6,406 bases of DNA from Betaproteobacteria bacterium (lineage in GTDB: Bacteria > Pseudomonadota > Gammaproteobacteria > Burkholderiales > SG8-41), in NCBI GenBank assembly GCA_025356695.1, contig JANXSE010000156.1, positions 1-6,406 of the forward strand, read 5' to 3'. Both the position numbers and the translations under genes were made by a program. Numbering within the stretch: position 1 is the stretch's first letter; each line of letters starts with the position of its first letter. The notes under the pieces were generated by a model. It saw only the letters and a list, made by a program, of their open reading frames with translations. It did no database searches and had not been told where the DNA came from. Positions 1 to 4,565 of this stretch are shown in pieces.

Positions 1-399
1 CGTGCCTGCCAGATCGTCGATGCTGGTCCGGCCGTCCTTCAAGCGCACGAAATTCGCGCGCAGGTTTTTGATTTCGACGGTGTCCACCACCACTTCTTTC
101 GACAGCAACGGCAGAACTTTCAGCGAAACGCGCAGGTCATCGACGCCGGCAAACTCTTTGTCGTTACCGCGTTCGGACAACGAAGCCTTGCCCAGCGTCG
201 CACCGATGTTGGGGAAAAACGAAAGCCGGATATCGCCATCGAGCTTGAGGGTGCGCTGGGTCTTGTCCTGGACGGCCTGCACGATCTGCGGCTTGTACTG
301 GTTCGGATCGAAGGTTGCGGCAACGTAAGCCGCGATCGCGGCTACGATGGCAACAACACCGGTCAGCGACAGCAGGGAAATCTTGACTATTCGGTTCAT
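1..399 (-). CDS. AsmA family protein, N-terminal part (runs off the left edge)
   Basis: The minus strand reads open for 133 codons from the ATG at 399 to the window edge, so the 3' end is missing. The product starts MNRIVKISLLSLTGVVAIVAA, a single N-terminal membrane anchor (about residues 5-29). It continues with FDPNQYKPQIVQAVQDKTQR and LDGDIRLSFFPNIGATLGKASLSE, then a stretch with VDDLRVSLKVLPLLSKEVVVDTVEIKN. These are hallmarks of the AsmA N-terminal domain: an anchor, an FDPNxYK segment, and repeats in which a ground-state beta layer lists 'I..L' strands. AsmA-like proteins are large, inner-membrane anchored and mostly periplasmic, and are linked to outer-membrane assembly and lipid transport between the membranes. 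The full protein is probably several hundred residues longer. A weak GGGTGA lies about 7 nt before the ATG. The gene follows tRNA-Gly on the same strand with a gap of 91 nt. Family is confident; the specific member is not. Confidence 0.9.
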   Translation of the reverse strand, partial: MNRIVKISLLSLTGVVAIVAAIAAYVAATFDPNQYKPQIVQAVQDKTQRTLKLDGDIRLSFFPNIGATLGKASLSERGNDKEFAGVDDLRVSLKVLPLLSKEVVVDTVEIKNLRANFVRLKDGRTSIDDLAGT

Positions 400-490
400 G
401 ATTGGTCACCCGGTGAATGGTTGAGGTTCGAACCGCGGCTGTACCCGGCACTACCTGCGAAACACGCAAAACAAAAACGCGATGGCGATG

Positions 491-564
491 TGGAGCGGGT
501 GAAGGGAATCGAACCCTCGTATGCAGCTTGGGAAGCTGCCGTTCTGCCATTGAACTACACCCGC
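491..564 (-). tRNA. tRNA-Gly(CCC), intact
   Basis: Read on the minus strand, this folds as a complete tRNA of 74 nt including an encoded CCA. The acceptor stem is GCGGGTG paired with CACCCGC. The D arm contains GTTCAATGGCAGAAC. The anticodon stem GCAGC/GCTGC carries loop TTCCCAA, which gives anticodon CCC after U33. The T arm is GAGGG-TTCGATT-CCCTT with T-loop TTCGATT, and the discriminator base is U73. It closely resembles bacterial tRNA-Gly(CCC), which reads GGG codons. Its promoter is just upstream at 578-606. A second, inverted and partly damaged copy lies at 2506-2576. Confidence 0.97.
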
Positions 565-577
565 GATTGCGCAGGAG

Positions 578-606
578 ATTTTACGCTAGTCCACGACCAC
601 CCTCAA
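578..606 (-). promoter_or_regulatory. sigma70-type promoter of the left tRNA-Gly
   Basis: On the minus strand there is a -35 TTGAGG (601-606), a 17-bp spacer and a -10 TAAAAT (578-583), with 13 nt to the 5' end of the mature tRNA. The region after the -10 (TCCTGCGC) is GC-rich, like discriminators of stringently controlled stable-RNA promoters. The same -35, spacer length and -10 recur in front of the second tRNA copy, which supports the call. Confidence 0.75.
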
Positions 607-641
607 ACTCGATCAGGGCGGGTCAGTTGCGTTTAATCAGG

Positions 642-687
642 CTCAGTAAAAGATGTATATGGGTGGAGAGGGCGAACTTTTACTGAG
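642..687. repeat. 11-bp palindrome upstream of the left tRNA promoter
   Basis: CTCAGTAAAAG (642-652) and CTTTTACTGAG (677-687) form a perfect 11-bp inverted repeat around a 24-nt spacer. It sits 35 bp beyond the tRNA -35 box. The same arms, spacer length and distance are found at the right copy (2383-2428), although the spacer sequence itself has changed there. It could be a protein-binding site, a transcription insulator or a transcript hairpin; nothing here decides which. It has no T-tract, so it is not a classic intrinsic terminator. Confidence 0.7.
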
Positions 688-776
688 AGATCGATCACGA
701 AAAACATGCGAACGCTTCGCAGTTGACGCCCCTTTGTCCGATGCCGAACCCCTTTGATCGCTTTTGCTCGAACCGC

Positions 777-1433
777 CTAGGAACGAAGGAATATTTCTGA
801 CAGTTCCTGACCCAATTTGAATCCAGCATTAGTATCGCTCGGGTAATGAAGGCCGGCAATCTCGCGGTTCCGTCCCACCTGCACTGCTAACGTTTTTAGT
901 TGCTTTGTTGCGTTAGGTGCAATCGTAGACATCAGATTCGCAATAACGATGGATTGAGTTGCATGCCCGGAAGGATAGGCCGAATACATGGGGACAGGAA
1001 CAACCGGATGGATAGAAGGCAATACAACACTAGGTCGAGGTCTGTTGTAGCGGCGTTTCAGTTCGGTTACGACAGCTTCCGTATCTACGACAGCCTCGTT
1101 TATTCTTCGTGCTTGTTCTGGATACAACGATTCATCGAGTCCGGCGCGCCGCCAAAATAAGGGGATAGGATTGATGGCTTGCTCTTTAATTTGTGCAATC
1201 TGAGCGGAAGTTCTCTGTCTTTGCATAATGAGGAGCAACCGTGCTTCTGCCATGTCATCCGAGGGAGGTGGTTGCACCGTCAGGCTATCGACCTTAAAAC
1301 TAAGAGGCAGTAGGAAGTAGTGAGTCGCGGATTGAGCGTCGTCGAGCGCATACGCTTTTGTGGAAAAGTAAACGGCGCTTAATAGAATGCCAGCACACGC
1401 TTCTCGCCGGTTGAGTCTATAACGTGATTTCAT
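777..1433 (-). CDS. Secreted PAP2 / class A acid phosphatase-like protein
   Basis: The product (218 aa from the ATG at 1433) carries the complete PAP2 phosphatase signature. KX6RP is K126 to R133-P134 (within ELKRRYNRPRP). The second motif is PSGH at 154-157 (in AYPSGHATQ). The third is R190-X5-H196-X3-D200 (REIAGLHYPSD). In this family the motif-3 histidine forms the phosphoenzyme and the motif-2 histidine acts as general acid, so all key residues are present. The N-terminus MKSRYRLNRREACAGILLSA...TKAYA-LDD looks like a signal peptide cut after residue 29. The NRRE pair gives it a faint twin-arginine look. With no membrane spans beyond this, it resembles soluble periplasmic PhoN-type phosphatases more than lipid phosphatases; the substrate is unknown. 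An in-frame ATG at 1445 is an alternative start, and neither start has a good Shine-Dalgarno. The open frame continues to 1616, but that part overlaps the outer-membrane-protein remnant and reads as non-coding. The gene is AT-richer than the flanks. Confidence 0.85.
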   Translation of the reverse strand: MKSRYRLNRREACAGILLSAVYFSTKAYALDDAQSATHYFLLPLSFKVDSLTVQPPPSDDMAEARLLLIMQRQRTSAQIAQIKEQAINPIPLFWRRAGLDESLYPEQARRINEAVVDTEAVVTELKRRYNRPRPSVVLPSIHPVVPVPMYSAYPSGHATQSIVIANLMSTIAPNATKQLKTLAVQVGRNREIAGLHYPSDTNAGFKLGQELSEIFLRS

Positions 1434-1667
1434 CTTGGCGGCCATAGTCTGAAGGCGAATCAAACCGCAACGTTGACGTCTGGGGTTGGTAGCGGCGCCG
1501 CCGTAGGTTCTGTATCGGGAACTGGCTATCAGTTTGGATTTGGTTACGATGCGGAAATATCCAACGGGTTTGATTTCCGCGCTTCCTATACAAGACTTCA
1601 GCAAGTGGCTGGGCAAAGCGGTAGCAATGCCAATCTATTCTCAATTGGTATTTTGAAAAGGTTCTGA
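1428..1667 (+). pseudogene. C-terminal remnant of a beta-barrel outer-membrane protein
   Basis: An open frame on the plus strand, closed upstream by TGA at 1425, encodes about 75 meaningful residues. They run SLKANQTATLTSGVGSG, then TGYQFGFGYDAEISNGF, then DFRASYTRLQQVAG, and end in NANLFSIGILKRF. Alternating hydrophobic strands, a glycine/aromatic YQFGFGYD strand and a terminal phenylalanine (the outer-membrane insertion signal) match the last strands of OmpA-like or opacity-type barrels. These are normally around 200 residues or more, so most of the 5' part is missing. No convincing start codon or ribosome site precedes it (the only early candidate is a TTG at 1473). The break falls next to the divergent PAP2 start at 1433/1445, and a strong terminator follows. 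I read it as a broken gene; a very small intact protein is less likely. Confidence 0.65.
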
Positions 1668-1685
1668 TTCAAAAAGTAAAAATAG

Positions 1686-1714
1686 AAAGCCCGCCAATTT
1701 TAGCGGGCTTTTTT
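1686..1714 (+). terminator. Rho-independent terminator after the outer-membrane-protein remnant
   Basis: AAAGCCCGC (1686-1694) pairs with GCGGGCTTT (1703-1711) as a perfect 9-bp stem with an 8-nt loop, followed by more T. It lies 19 nt after the TGA of the barrel remnant, as expected for the native terminator of that once complete gene. It also isolates the lipoprotein gene starting at 1761. Confidence 0.92.
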
Positions 1715-1760
1715 ATTGGTAAATGTTGCAATCTACTTCCCCGTAGAAAGAGAAACTCAA

Positions 1761-2261
1761 ATGCTTATAAAGACTATTCGATTTATTTTCGCGGCGCCCT
1801 TATTGGCGCTAACGGTTGGCTGCGCGTCTATTACTGGCACTACGATCCAAAGTGTCTCAGTTCAAACGGTGGATAGCAACGTCAAAGAAGTTGTTGGTGG
1901 TGCGTGTGAGTTAACGAATAACAAAGGCAAATGGTTTGTTACTAGCCCCGGTTCTGCAACCATTACTAGATCCAATGACAATCTGCTTGTTCTCTGCAAG
2001 AAGGACAACATGGAGCCAGGCAGGGCTTCCGTCGTTTCTGCCACTAAGGGCTCAATGTTCGGAAACATTATCTTAGGCGGTGGAATTGGTGCGATTATCG
2101 ATCACAACAATGGCGCTGCTTACGAGTATCCCGCTTTCTTTCAAGTTCAGATGGGCAGCAGTAAGAGCATCGATATGACCAAGCCTGAAGGGGAGCAAAT
2201 AGTTATTAAACCGCTAGATGCGACAATTACGAGCACCACGCTGCCGCCCAAGACTCAATAA
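1761..2261 (+). CDS. Small putative lipoprotein of unknown function
   Basis: The product is 166 aa. It begins MLIKTIRFIFAAPLLALTVGC, a lipoprotein signal peptide with lipobox TVGC, so Cys21 would be lipidated. There is no aspartate at +2, so the usual sorting expectation is the outer membrane. The mature part has a pattern I recognise loosely from uncharacterised proteobacterial lipoproteins: C49-E-L-T-N-N-K-G-K-W with a following PG, a second cysteine at 79 (a possible disulfide with Cys49), a glycine-rich hydrophobic stretch FGNIILGGGIGAIID and then GAAYEYP. I cannot assign a function. The ATG at 1761 is preferred over the upstream in-frame start at 1716 because the latter lies against the terminator and would bury the signal peptide; AGAAAGAGAAA precedes the chosen ATG. 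The gene is AT-richer than the flanks and stands alone between a terminator and a hairpin. Confidence 0.8.
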   Translation: MLIKTIRFIFAAPLLALTVGCASITGTTIQSVSVQTVDSNVKEVVGGACELTNNKGKWFVTSPGSATITRSNDNLLVLCKKDNMEPGRASVVSATKGSMFGNIILGGGIGAIIDHNNGAAYEYPAFFQVQMGSSKSIDMTKPEGEQIVIKPLDATITSTTLPPKTQ

Positions 2262-2263
2262 AC

Positions 2264-2314
2264 TAACAACATTTGGGGCCGCAATCAGAAGTTTCTGGAA
2301 ATCAATTGTTGTTA
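2264..2314. repeat. Imperfect hairpin right after the lipoprotein stop codon
   Basis: TAACAACATTTG (2264-2275) pairs with CAATTGTTGTTA (2303-2314) with one T-T mismatch. The 27-nt loop contains a small CAGAA-GT-TTCTG hairpin. It starts 3 nt after the stop codon. No T-tract follows, so it would be an atypical terminator or an mRNA-stabilising 3' structure. TAAC and GTTA ends are also seen in integron attC sites, but the core boxes match only partly. Confidence 0.5.
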
Positions 2315-2382
2315 ACGCTCACGCATTGACTACTGGCGACAATTCACTTCGCCCCCAATTGTTGCCGCGTCGGTGAGCGACC

Positions 2383-2428
2383 CTCAGTAAAAGTCTGCGC
2401 CCTCCACCCATATACATCTTTTACTGAG
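2383..2428. repeat. 11-bp palindrome upstream of the right tRNA promoter
   Basis: CTCAGTAAAAG (2383-2393) and CTTTTACTGAG (2418-2428) flank a 24-nt spacer, again ending 35 bp before the -35 box. Both arms match the left copy exactly while the spacer carries substitutions and compensating indels, which suggests the arms are the constrained part. Confidence 0.7.
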
Positions 2429-2463
2429 CCAGATTGAACCCAACTGCCCCGACCCGATCGAGT

Positions 2464-2492
2464 TTGAGGGTGCCCGTGGACTAGCGTAAAAT
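2464..2492 (+). promoter_or_regulatory. sigma70-type promoter of the right tRNA-Gly copy
   Basis: TTGAGG (2464-2469), a 17-bp spacer and TAAAAT (2487-2492), then CCCCTGCGCAATC to the tRNA 5' end. It is as intact as the left promoter, so this copy is probably still transcribed even though the tRNA itself is damaged. Confidence 0.72.
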
Positions 2493-2505
2493 CCCCTGCG
2501 CAATC

Positions 2506-2576
2506 GCGGGTGTAGTTCAATGGCAGAACGGCAGCTTCCCAAGCTGCATACGAGGGTTCGATTCCGACCGCCCGCT
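2506..2576 (+). tRNA. tRNA-Gly(CCC)-like, damaged T-arm and no CCA
   Basis: Positions 1-62 are identical to the intact left copy, including anticodon loop TTCCCAA (CCC). After TTCGATTCC the sequence changes to GACCGCCCGCTCAAA. As a result the T-stem has two mismatches (G51-G63 and A50-A64), the acceptor has one G-U type pair (U6-G67), and the encoded 3' end is TCAA where CCA would be expected. The remaining acceptor pairs hold. It may be a decaying pseudo-tRNA, or a chimera whose last dozen bases came from another tRNA gene. A working tRNA would need CCA addition and tolerance of a weak T-stem. Confidence 0.7.
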
Positions 2577-2612
2577 CAAACAAACGCCACAACCGCGAAA
2601 TCCGTCCGTCCC

Positions 2613-3074
2613 TCAGTAATGCGACTTGAAATTGAGCCCGCCGCGCTTGGCGAGTTCTTCGAGGTCGATGAACGAGCGTTTGGTTTTTTTATCGACGGTG
2701 AACTGCATCTTGCGGTCGGCCTCGGTGGTGGCGCGTACCGCCAGCAGTTGCAGGCTTTCCTTGACCTCCCACTCGTGCGCACCGGCGATGCCGGCCGGCG
2801 CGTAGATCGAACTGCCGGGGCCGACCGGATATTCATTGCCATCGAGATCGCGCACCGTCGCGTGGCCCGCGATCACGAAGTAATAGGCTTCGATCGGATG
2901 CCAGTGCAGTTGTTCGTACGAGCCGGCGGTATAAGTCGCCAGTCCGATGCGGATGCGGTCGGTCGGCACCGCCGTGTGGCCGACGATGCGCTTGATGGTC
3001 TGCCCGTCGGTGACGCCCTCTTCGGCATGCAGCGTCGATTCATTGATCACTTTCAGCGTGGGTTTCACATCCAT
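2613..3074 (-). CDS. Cupin domain protein
   Basis: A single-domain cupin of 153 aa. Motif 1 is G51-SYEQL-H57-W-H59-PI-E62 ... G70, which gives the two histidines and the glutamate that usually bind a metal. Motif 2 is P93-A-G95-IAGA-H100, supplying the fourth ligand. Short cupins of this kind are metal-dependent enzymes or small-ligand binding proteins; the substrate cannot be read from the sequence. I chose the ATG at 3074 because GGAG lies 6 nt upstream. The ATG at 3086 (MENT) overlaps that site and is less likely. The gene diverges from the MFS transporter with about 100 bp between them, so they may share regulation and perhaps a pathway. The C-terminal tail (TVDKKTKRSFIDLEELAKRGG) is charged and probably helical. 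Confidence 0.88.
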   Translation of the reverse strand: MDVKPTLKVINESTLHAEEGVTDGQTIKRIVGHTAVPTDRIRIGLATYTAGSYEQLHWHPIEAYYFVIAGHATVRDLDGNEYPVGPGSSIYAPAGIAGAHEWEVKESLQLLAVRATTEADRKMQFTVDKKTKRSFIDLEELAKRGGLNFKSHY

Positions 3075-3089
3075 CGTGTTCTCCATTGC

Positions 3090-3118
3090 TTGACAGGGGT
3101 CAATCGCAAGCATAGCAG
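3090..3118 (+). promoter_or_regulatory. Candidate promoter/operator between cupin and MFS genes
   Basis: TTGACA (3090-3095), a perfect -35, is followed after 17 bp by TAGCAG, a poor -10. The -35 lies inside the short palindrome TTGAC-AGGG-GTCAA (3090-3103), which could be an operator half-site pair. It overlaps the translation start region of the divergent cupin gene. This is a weak, single-copy prediction. Confidence 0.3.
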
Positions 3119-3175
3119 CAGGGTGCGTTGCCGCGGTATATTCGGGTTTGCCCCACAAAAACTAAAACCGCAGGC

Positions 3176-4363
3176 ATGCAAAAACAACATCTCAACACGC
3201 TGGTACTCGCCAGCACGCAGGCGACGCTGCAAACCACCGGCGTGACCATGATCGCGGTCACCGGCCTCACCGGCTTCGCACTGTCCGACGACAAGGCGCT
3301 GGCCACTCTGCCGCTGACCTTTTACGTGCTCGGTTCGGCAATGACGACGATCCCGGCTTCATTTCTGATGAAGCGCGTCGGCCGCCGCATCGGCTTTCAA
3401 ATCGGCACCGCGGTCGGCGTGCTGGGCTCAATCGCCTGCAGTTTTGCCGTCTACATGGCGCACTTCTGGATGCTCTGCGCCGGCATGATGGTGATGGGCG
3501 TTTACACCGCCTTCGGCAAGTACTACCGCTTCGCCGCCGCCGATGCGGCGAGCATCGACTTCCGCGCCAAGGCGATTTCATTGACGCTGGCGGGCGGCAT
3601 CGTCGGCGGCGTGACCGGGCCGGAGATGGCCAAGCGCACGCACGATCTCTTCGCCGATTACCCGTACCTGGGTTCATACATGTCGCTCGGCTTCGTCTGC
3701 CTGCTCGCCATGCTGATCCTGACGCAGCTCGATATTCCGAAACTCTCGGAAAAAGAAATCCACGATCCCGGCCGGCCGCTCGCCAAAATCATGCGCCAGC
3801 CCGAGTTCGTCGTCGCCGTACTCGCCTCGATGCTCTCCTACGGCATCATGAACCTGATGATGACCTCGACGCCGCTGGCGATGCGCGCACACGACCACCC
3901 CTTCAACGACGCGGCGCTGGTACTCGAATGGCACGTCTTCGGCATGTACGGGCCGTCGTTCTTCACCGGCTCGCTGATCAACCGTTTCGGTGTGCTCAAG
4001 GTGATCCTCACCGGCATCGCGCTGATGTTCGTCTGCATTTTCACCGCGCTCTCGGGCACCGAGTTCATGCATTTCTCGGTGGCGCTGTTCGTACTCGGCG
4101 TCGGCTGGAATTTCATGTACGTCGGCGGCGCGGCGCTGCTGACCGAATGCTACACGCCCTCCGAGCGCGCGAAGACGCAGGCGGCCAACGATTTTCTCGT
4201 CTTTCTCACCATGGCGGTGTCGTCGCTGTCGTCGGGCATGCTGCTGAACAAAGCCGGCTGGCACGCGGTGAACATGGGTTCGGCACCGTTTCTGCTGCTC
4301 TCGACCGTCGCCACCTTGTGGCTGGTTTTGAAGCGGCGGAAGGCGGCGCAGTTGCAACACTGA
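3176..4363 (+). CDS. MFS transporter
   Basis: The 395-aa product is strongly hydrophobic with about 12 predicted membrane spans, the usual size for the major facilitator superfamily. The loop after the second span reads FLMKRVGRRIGFQIG (about 63-77), the family's motif A. A following YYRFAAADAA / FRAKAISLTLAGGIVGG / GPEMAK region (about 116-152) marks spans 4-5. A hydrophilic central loop (IPKLSEKEIHDPGRPLAKIMRQPEF, about 187-211) separates the two six-helix halves, and the C-terminus is basic (KRRKAAQLQH). MFS proteins move small solutes by ion coupling across the inner membrane; direction and substrate are unknown here. I chose ATG 3176. It has no good Shine-Dalgarno (AGG sits too close), but the upstream TTG at 3128 would add a non-homologous-looking tail. 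It diverges from the cupin gene and is followed by repeats. Confidence 0.9.
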   Translation: MQKQHLNTLVLASTQATLQTTGVTMIAVTGLTGFALSDDKALATLPLTFYVLGSAMTTIPASFLMKRVGRRIGFQIGTAVGVLGSIACSFAVYMAHFWMLCAGMMVMGVYTAFGKYYRFAAADAASIDFRAKAISLTLAGGIVGGVTGPEMAKRTHDLFADYPYLGSYMSLGFVCLLAMLILTQLDIPKLSEKEIHDPGRPLAKIMRQPEFVVAVLASMLSYGIMNLMMTSTPLAMRAHDHPFNDAALVLEWHVFGMYGPSFFTGSLINRFGVLKVILTGIALMFVCIFTALSGTEFMHFSVALFVLGVGWNFMYVGGAALLTECYTPSERAKTQAANDFLVFLTMAVSSLSSGMLLNKAGWHAVNMGSAPFLLLSTVATLWLVLKRRKAAQLQH

Positions 4364-4397
4364 AGACGCCATGAGTTTGATCGCGGCCATAGAGTCC

Positions 4398-4479
4398 CGT
4401 CATACCCGCGAAAGCGGGTATCCAGTTTTTTTGCAACTGAAGGCGCTTCTCCTGGGCTCCCGCTTTCGCGGAAGCGACG
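4398..4479. repeat. Palindromic repeat element with 28-bp inverted ends
   Basis: The left end (4398-4425) reads CGTCATACCCGCGAAAGCGG then GTATCCAG. The right end (4452-4479) is its inverted version with 7 differences (GCTT for ATAC and AGC for TAT). The left end alone folds into an 8-bp hairpin, ATACCCGC-GAAA-GCGGGTAT, with a GNRA tetraloop. Elements with this CGTCATxCCCGCGAAAGCGGG core are widespread in proteobacterial intergenic regions (the Neisseria dRS3 repeat has a comparable core). It lies between the MFS and Bug genes and encodes nothing itself. Confidence 0.75.
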
Positions 4480-4505
4480 GATATTTTTCCCGGCGCTTCG
4501 CCTTC

Positions 4506-4563
4506 GTAGGGTGCGCACCGCGCACCGTCCACCGCCGTACCGCGTGCGCGGTGCGCACCCTAC
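4506..4563. repeat. REP-like hairpin, 20-bp perfect arms
   Basis: GTAGGGTGCGCACCGCGCAC (4506-4525) and its exact reverse complement (4544-4563) flank an 18-nt loop. TAGGGTGCGCA-type repeats are common between genes in beta- and gammaproteobacteria. The right arm ends 2 nt before the ATG at 4566 of the Bug receptor, where a ribosome-binding site would be expected, so in RNA it would form a very stable hairpin against the start codon. Confidence 0.85.
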
Positions 4564-4565
4564 AA

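Larger units (their letters stand above)
505..698. repeat. Left arm of the large inverted repeat (tRNA-Gly plus upstream region)
   Basis: This 194-bp segment is repeated in inverted orientation at 2373-2565. By hand alignment the tRNA part (60 nt, up to the T-stem) is identical. The promoter and upstream part differ at roughly one position in ten, with a few one-base indels near the outer end of the palindrome. Similarity stops sharply inside the tRNA T-stem on one side and just beyond the palindrome on the other. Confidence 0.85.
2373..2565. repeat. Right arm of the large inverted repeat (tRNA-Gly plus upstream region)
   Basis: This is the inverted counterpart of 505-698. Homology starts at GTGAGCGACC, runs through the 11-bp palindrome, the promoter and the first 60 nt of the tRNA, and ends abruptly at TTCGATTCC inside the T-arm. 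Beyond 2565 the sequence is unrelated to that next to the left copy, apart from a short CCCGCTC. Confidence 0.85.

Noticed and set aside
431..490. Possible terminator between tRNA-Gly and the AsmA gene
   Set aside because: The stretch is T-rich on the minus strand but has no stable stem in front of it.
421..636. Plus-strand frames giving VKGIEPSYAAWEAAVLPLNYTRDCA and a similar minus-strand frame at 2344-2592
   Set aside because: These are translations of the antisense strand of the two tRNA-Gly genes, a known source of false proteins.
1446..1616. N-terminal extension of the PAP2 frame to 1616
   Set aside because: It lies opposite the barrel-protein remnant, has no family features, and would place the signal peptide in mid-protein.
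2303..2364. 9-bp direct repeat CAATTGTTG at 2303 and 2356, considered as a target-site duplication
   Set aside because: It flanks only 44 bp with no element-like ends, and the first copy is already part of the hairpin at 2264-2314.
2612..2619. CTCAGTAA near the cupin stop, matching the start of the tRNA-upstream palindrome arm
   Set aside because: An 8-base match without a partner arm is likely chance.
3128..3175. TTG start at 3128 for the MFS gene
   Set aside because: It adds a 16-residue polar tail with no support, and the ATG at 3176 fits the usual MFS N-terminus.
3674..4390. Long minus-strand frames inside the MFS gene, and similar ones inside the Bug gene (4860-5447)
   Set aside because: They are arginine/histidine/acid-rich shadow frames caused by high GC at third codon positions, with no domain resemblance.
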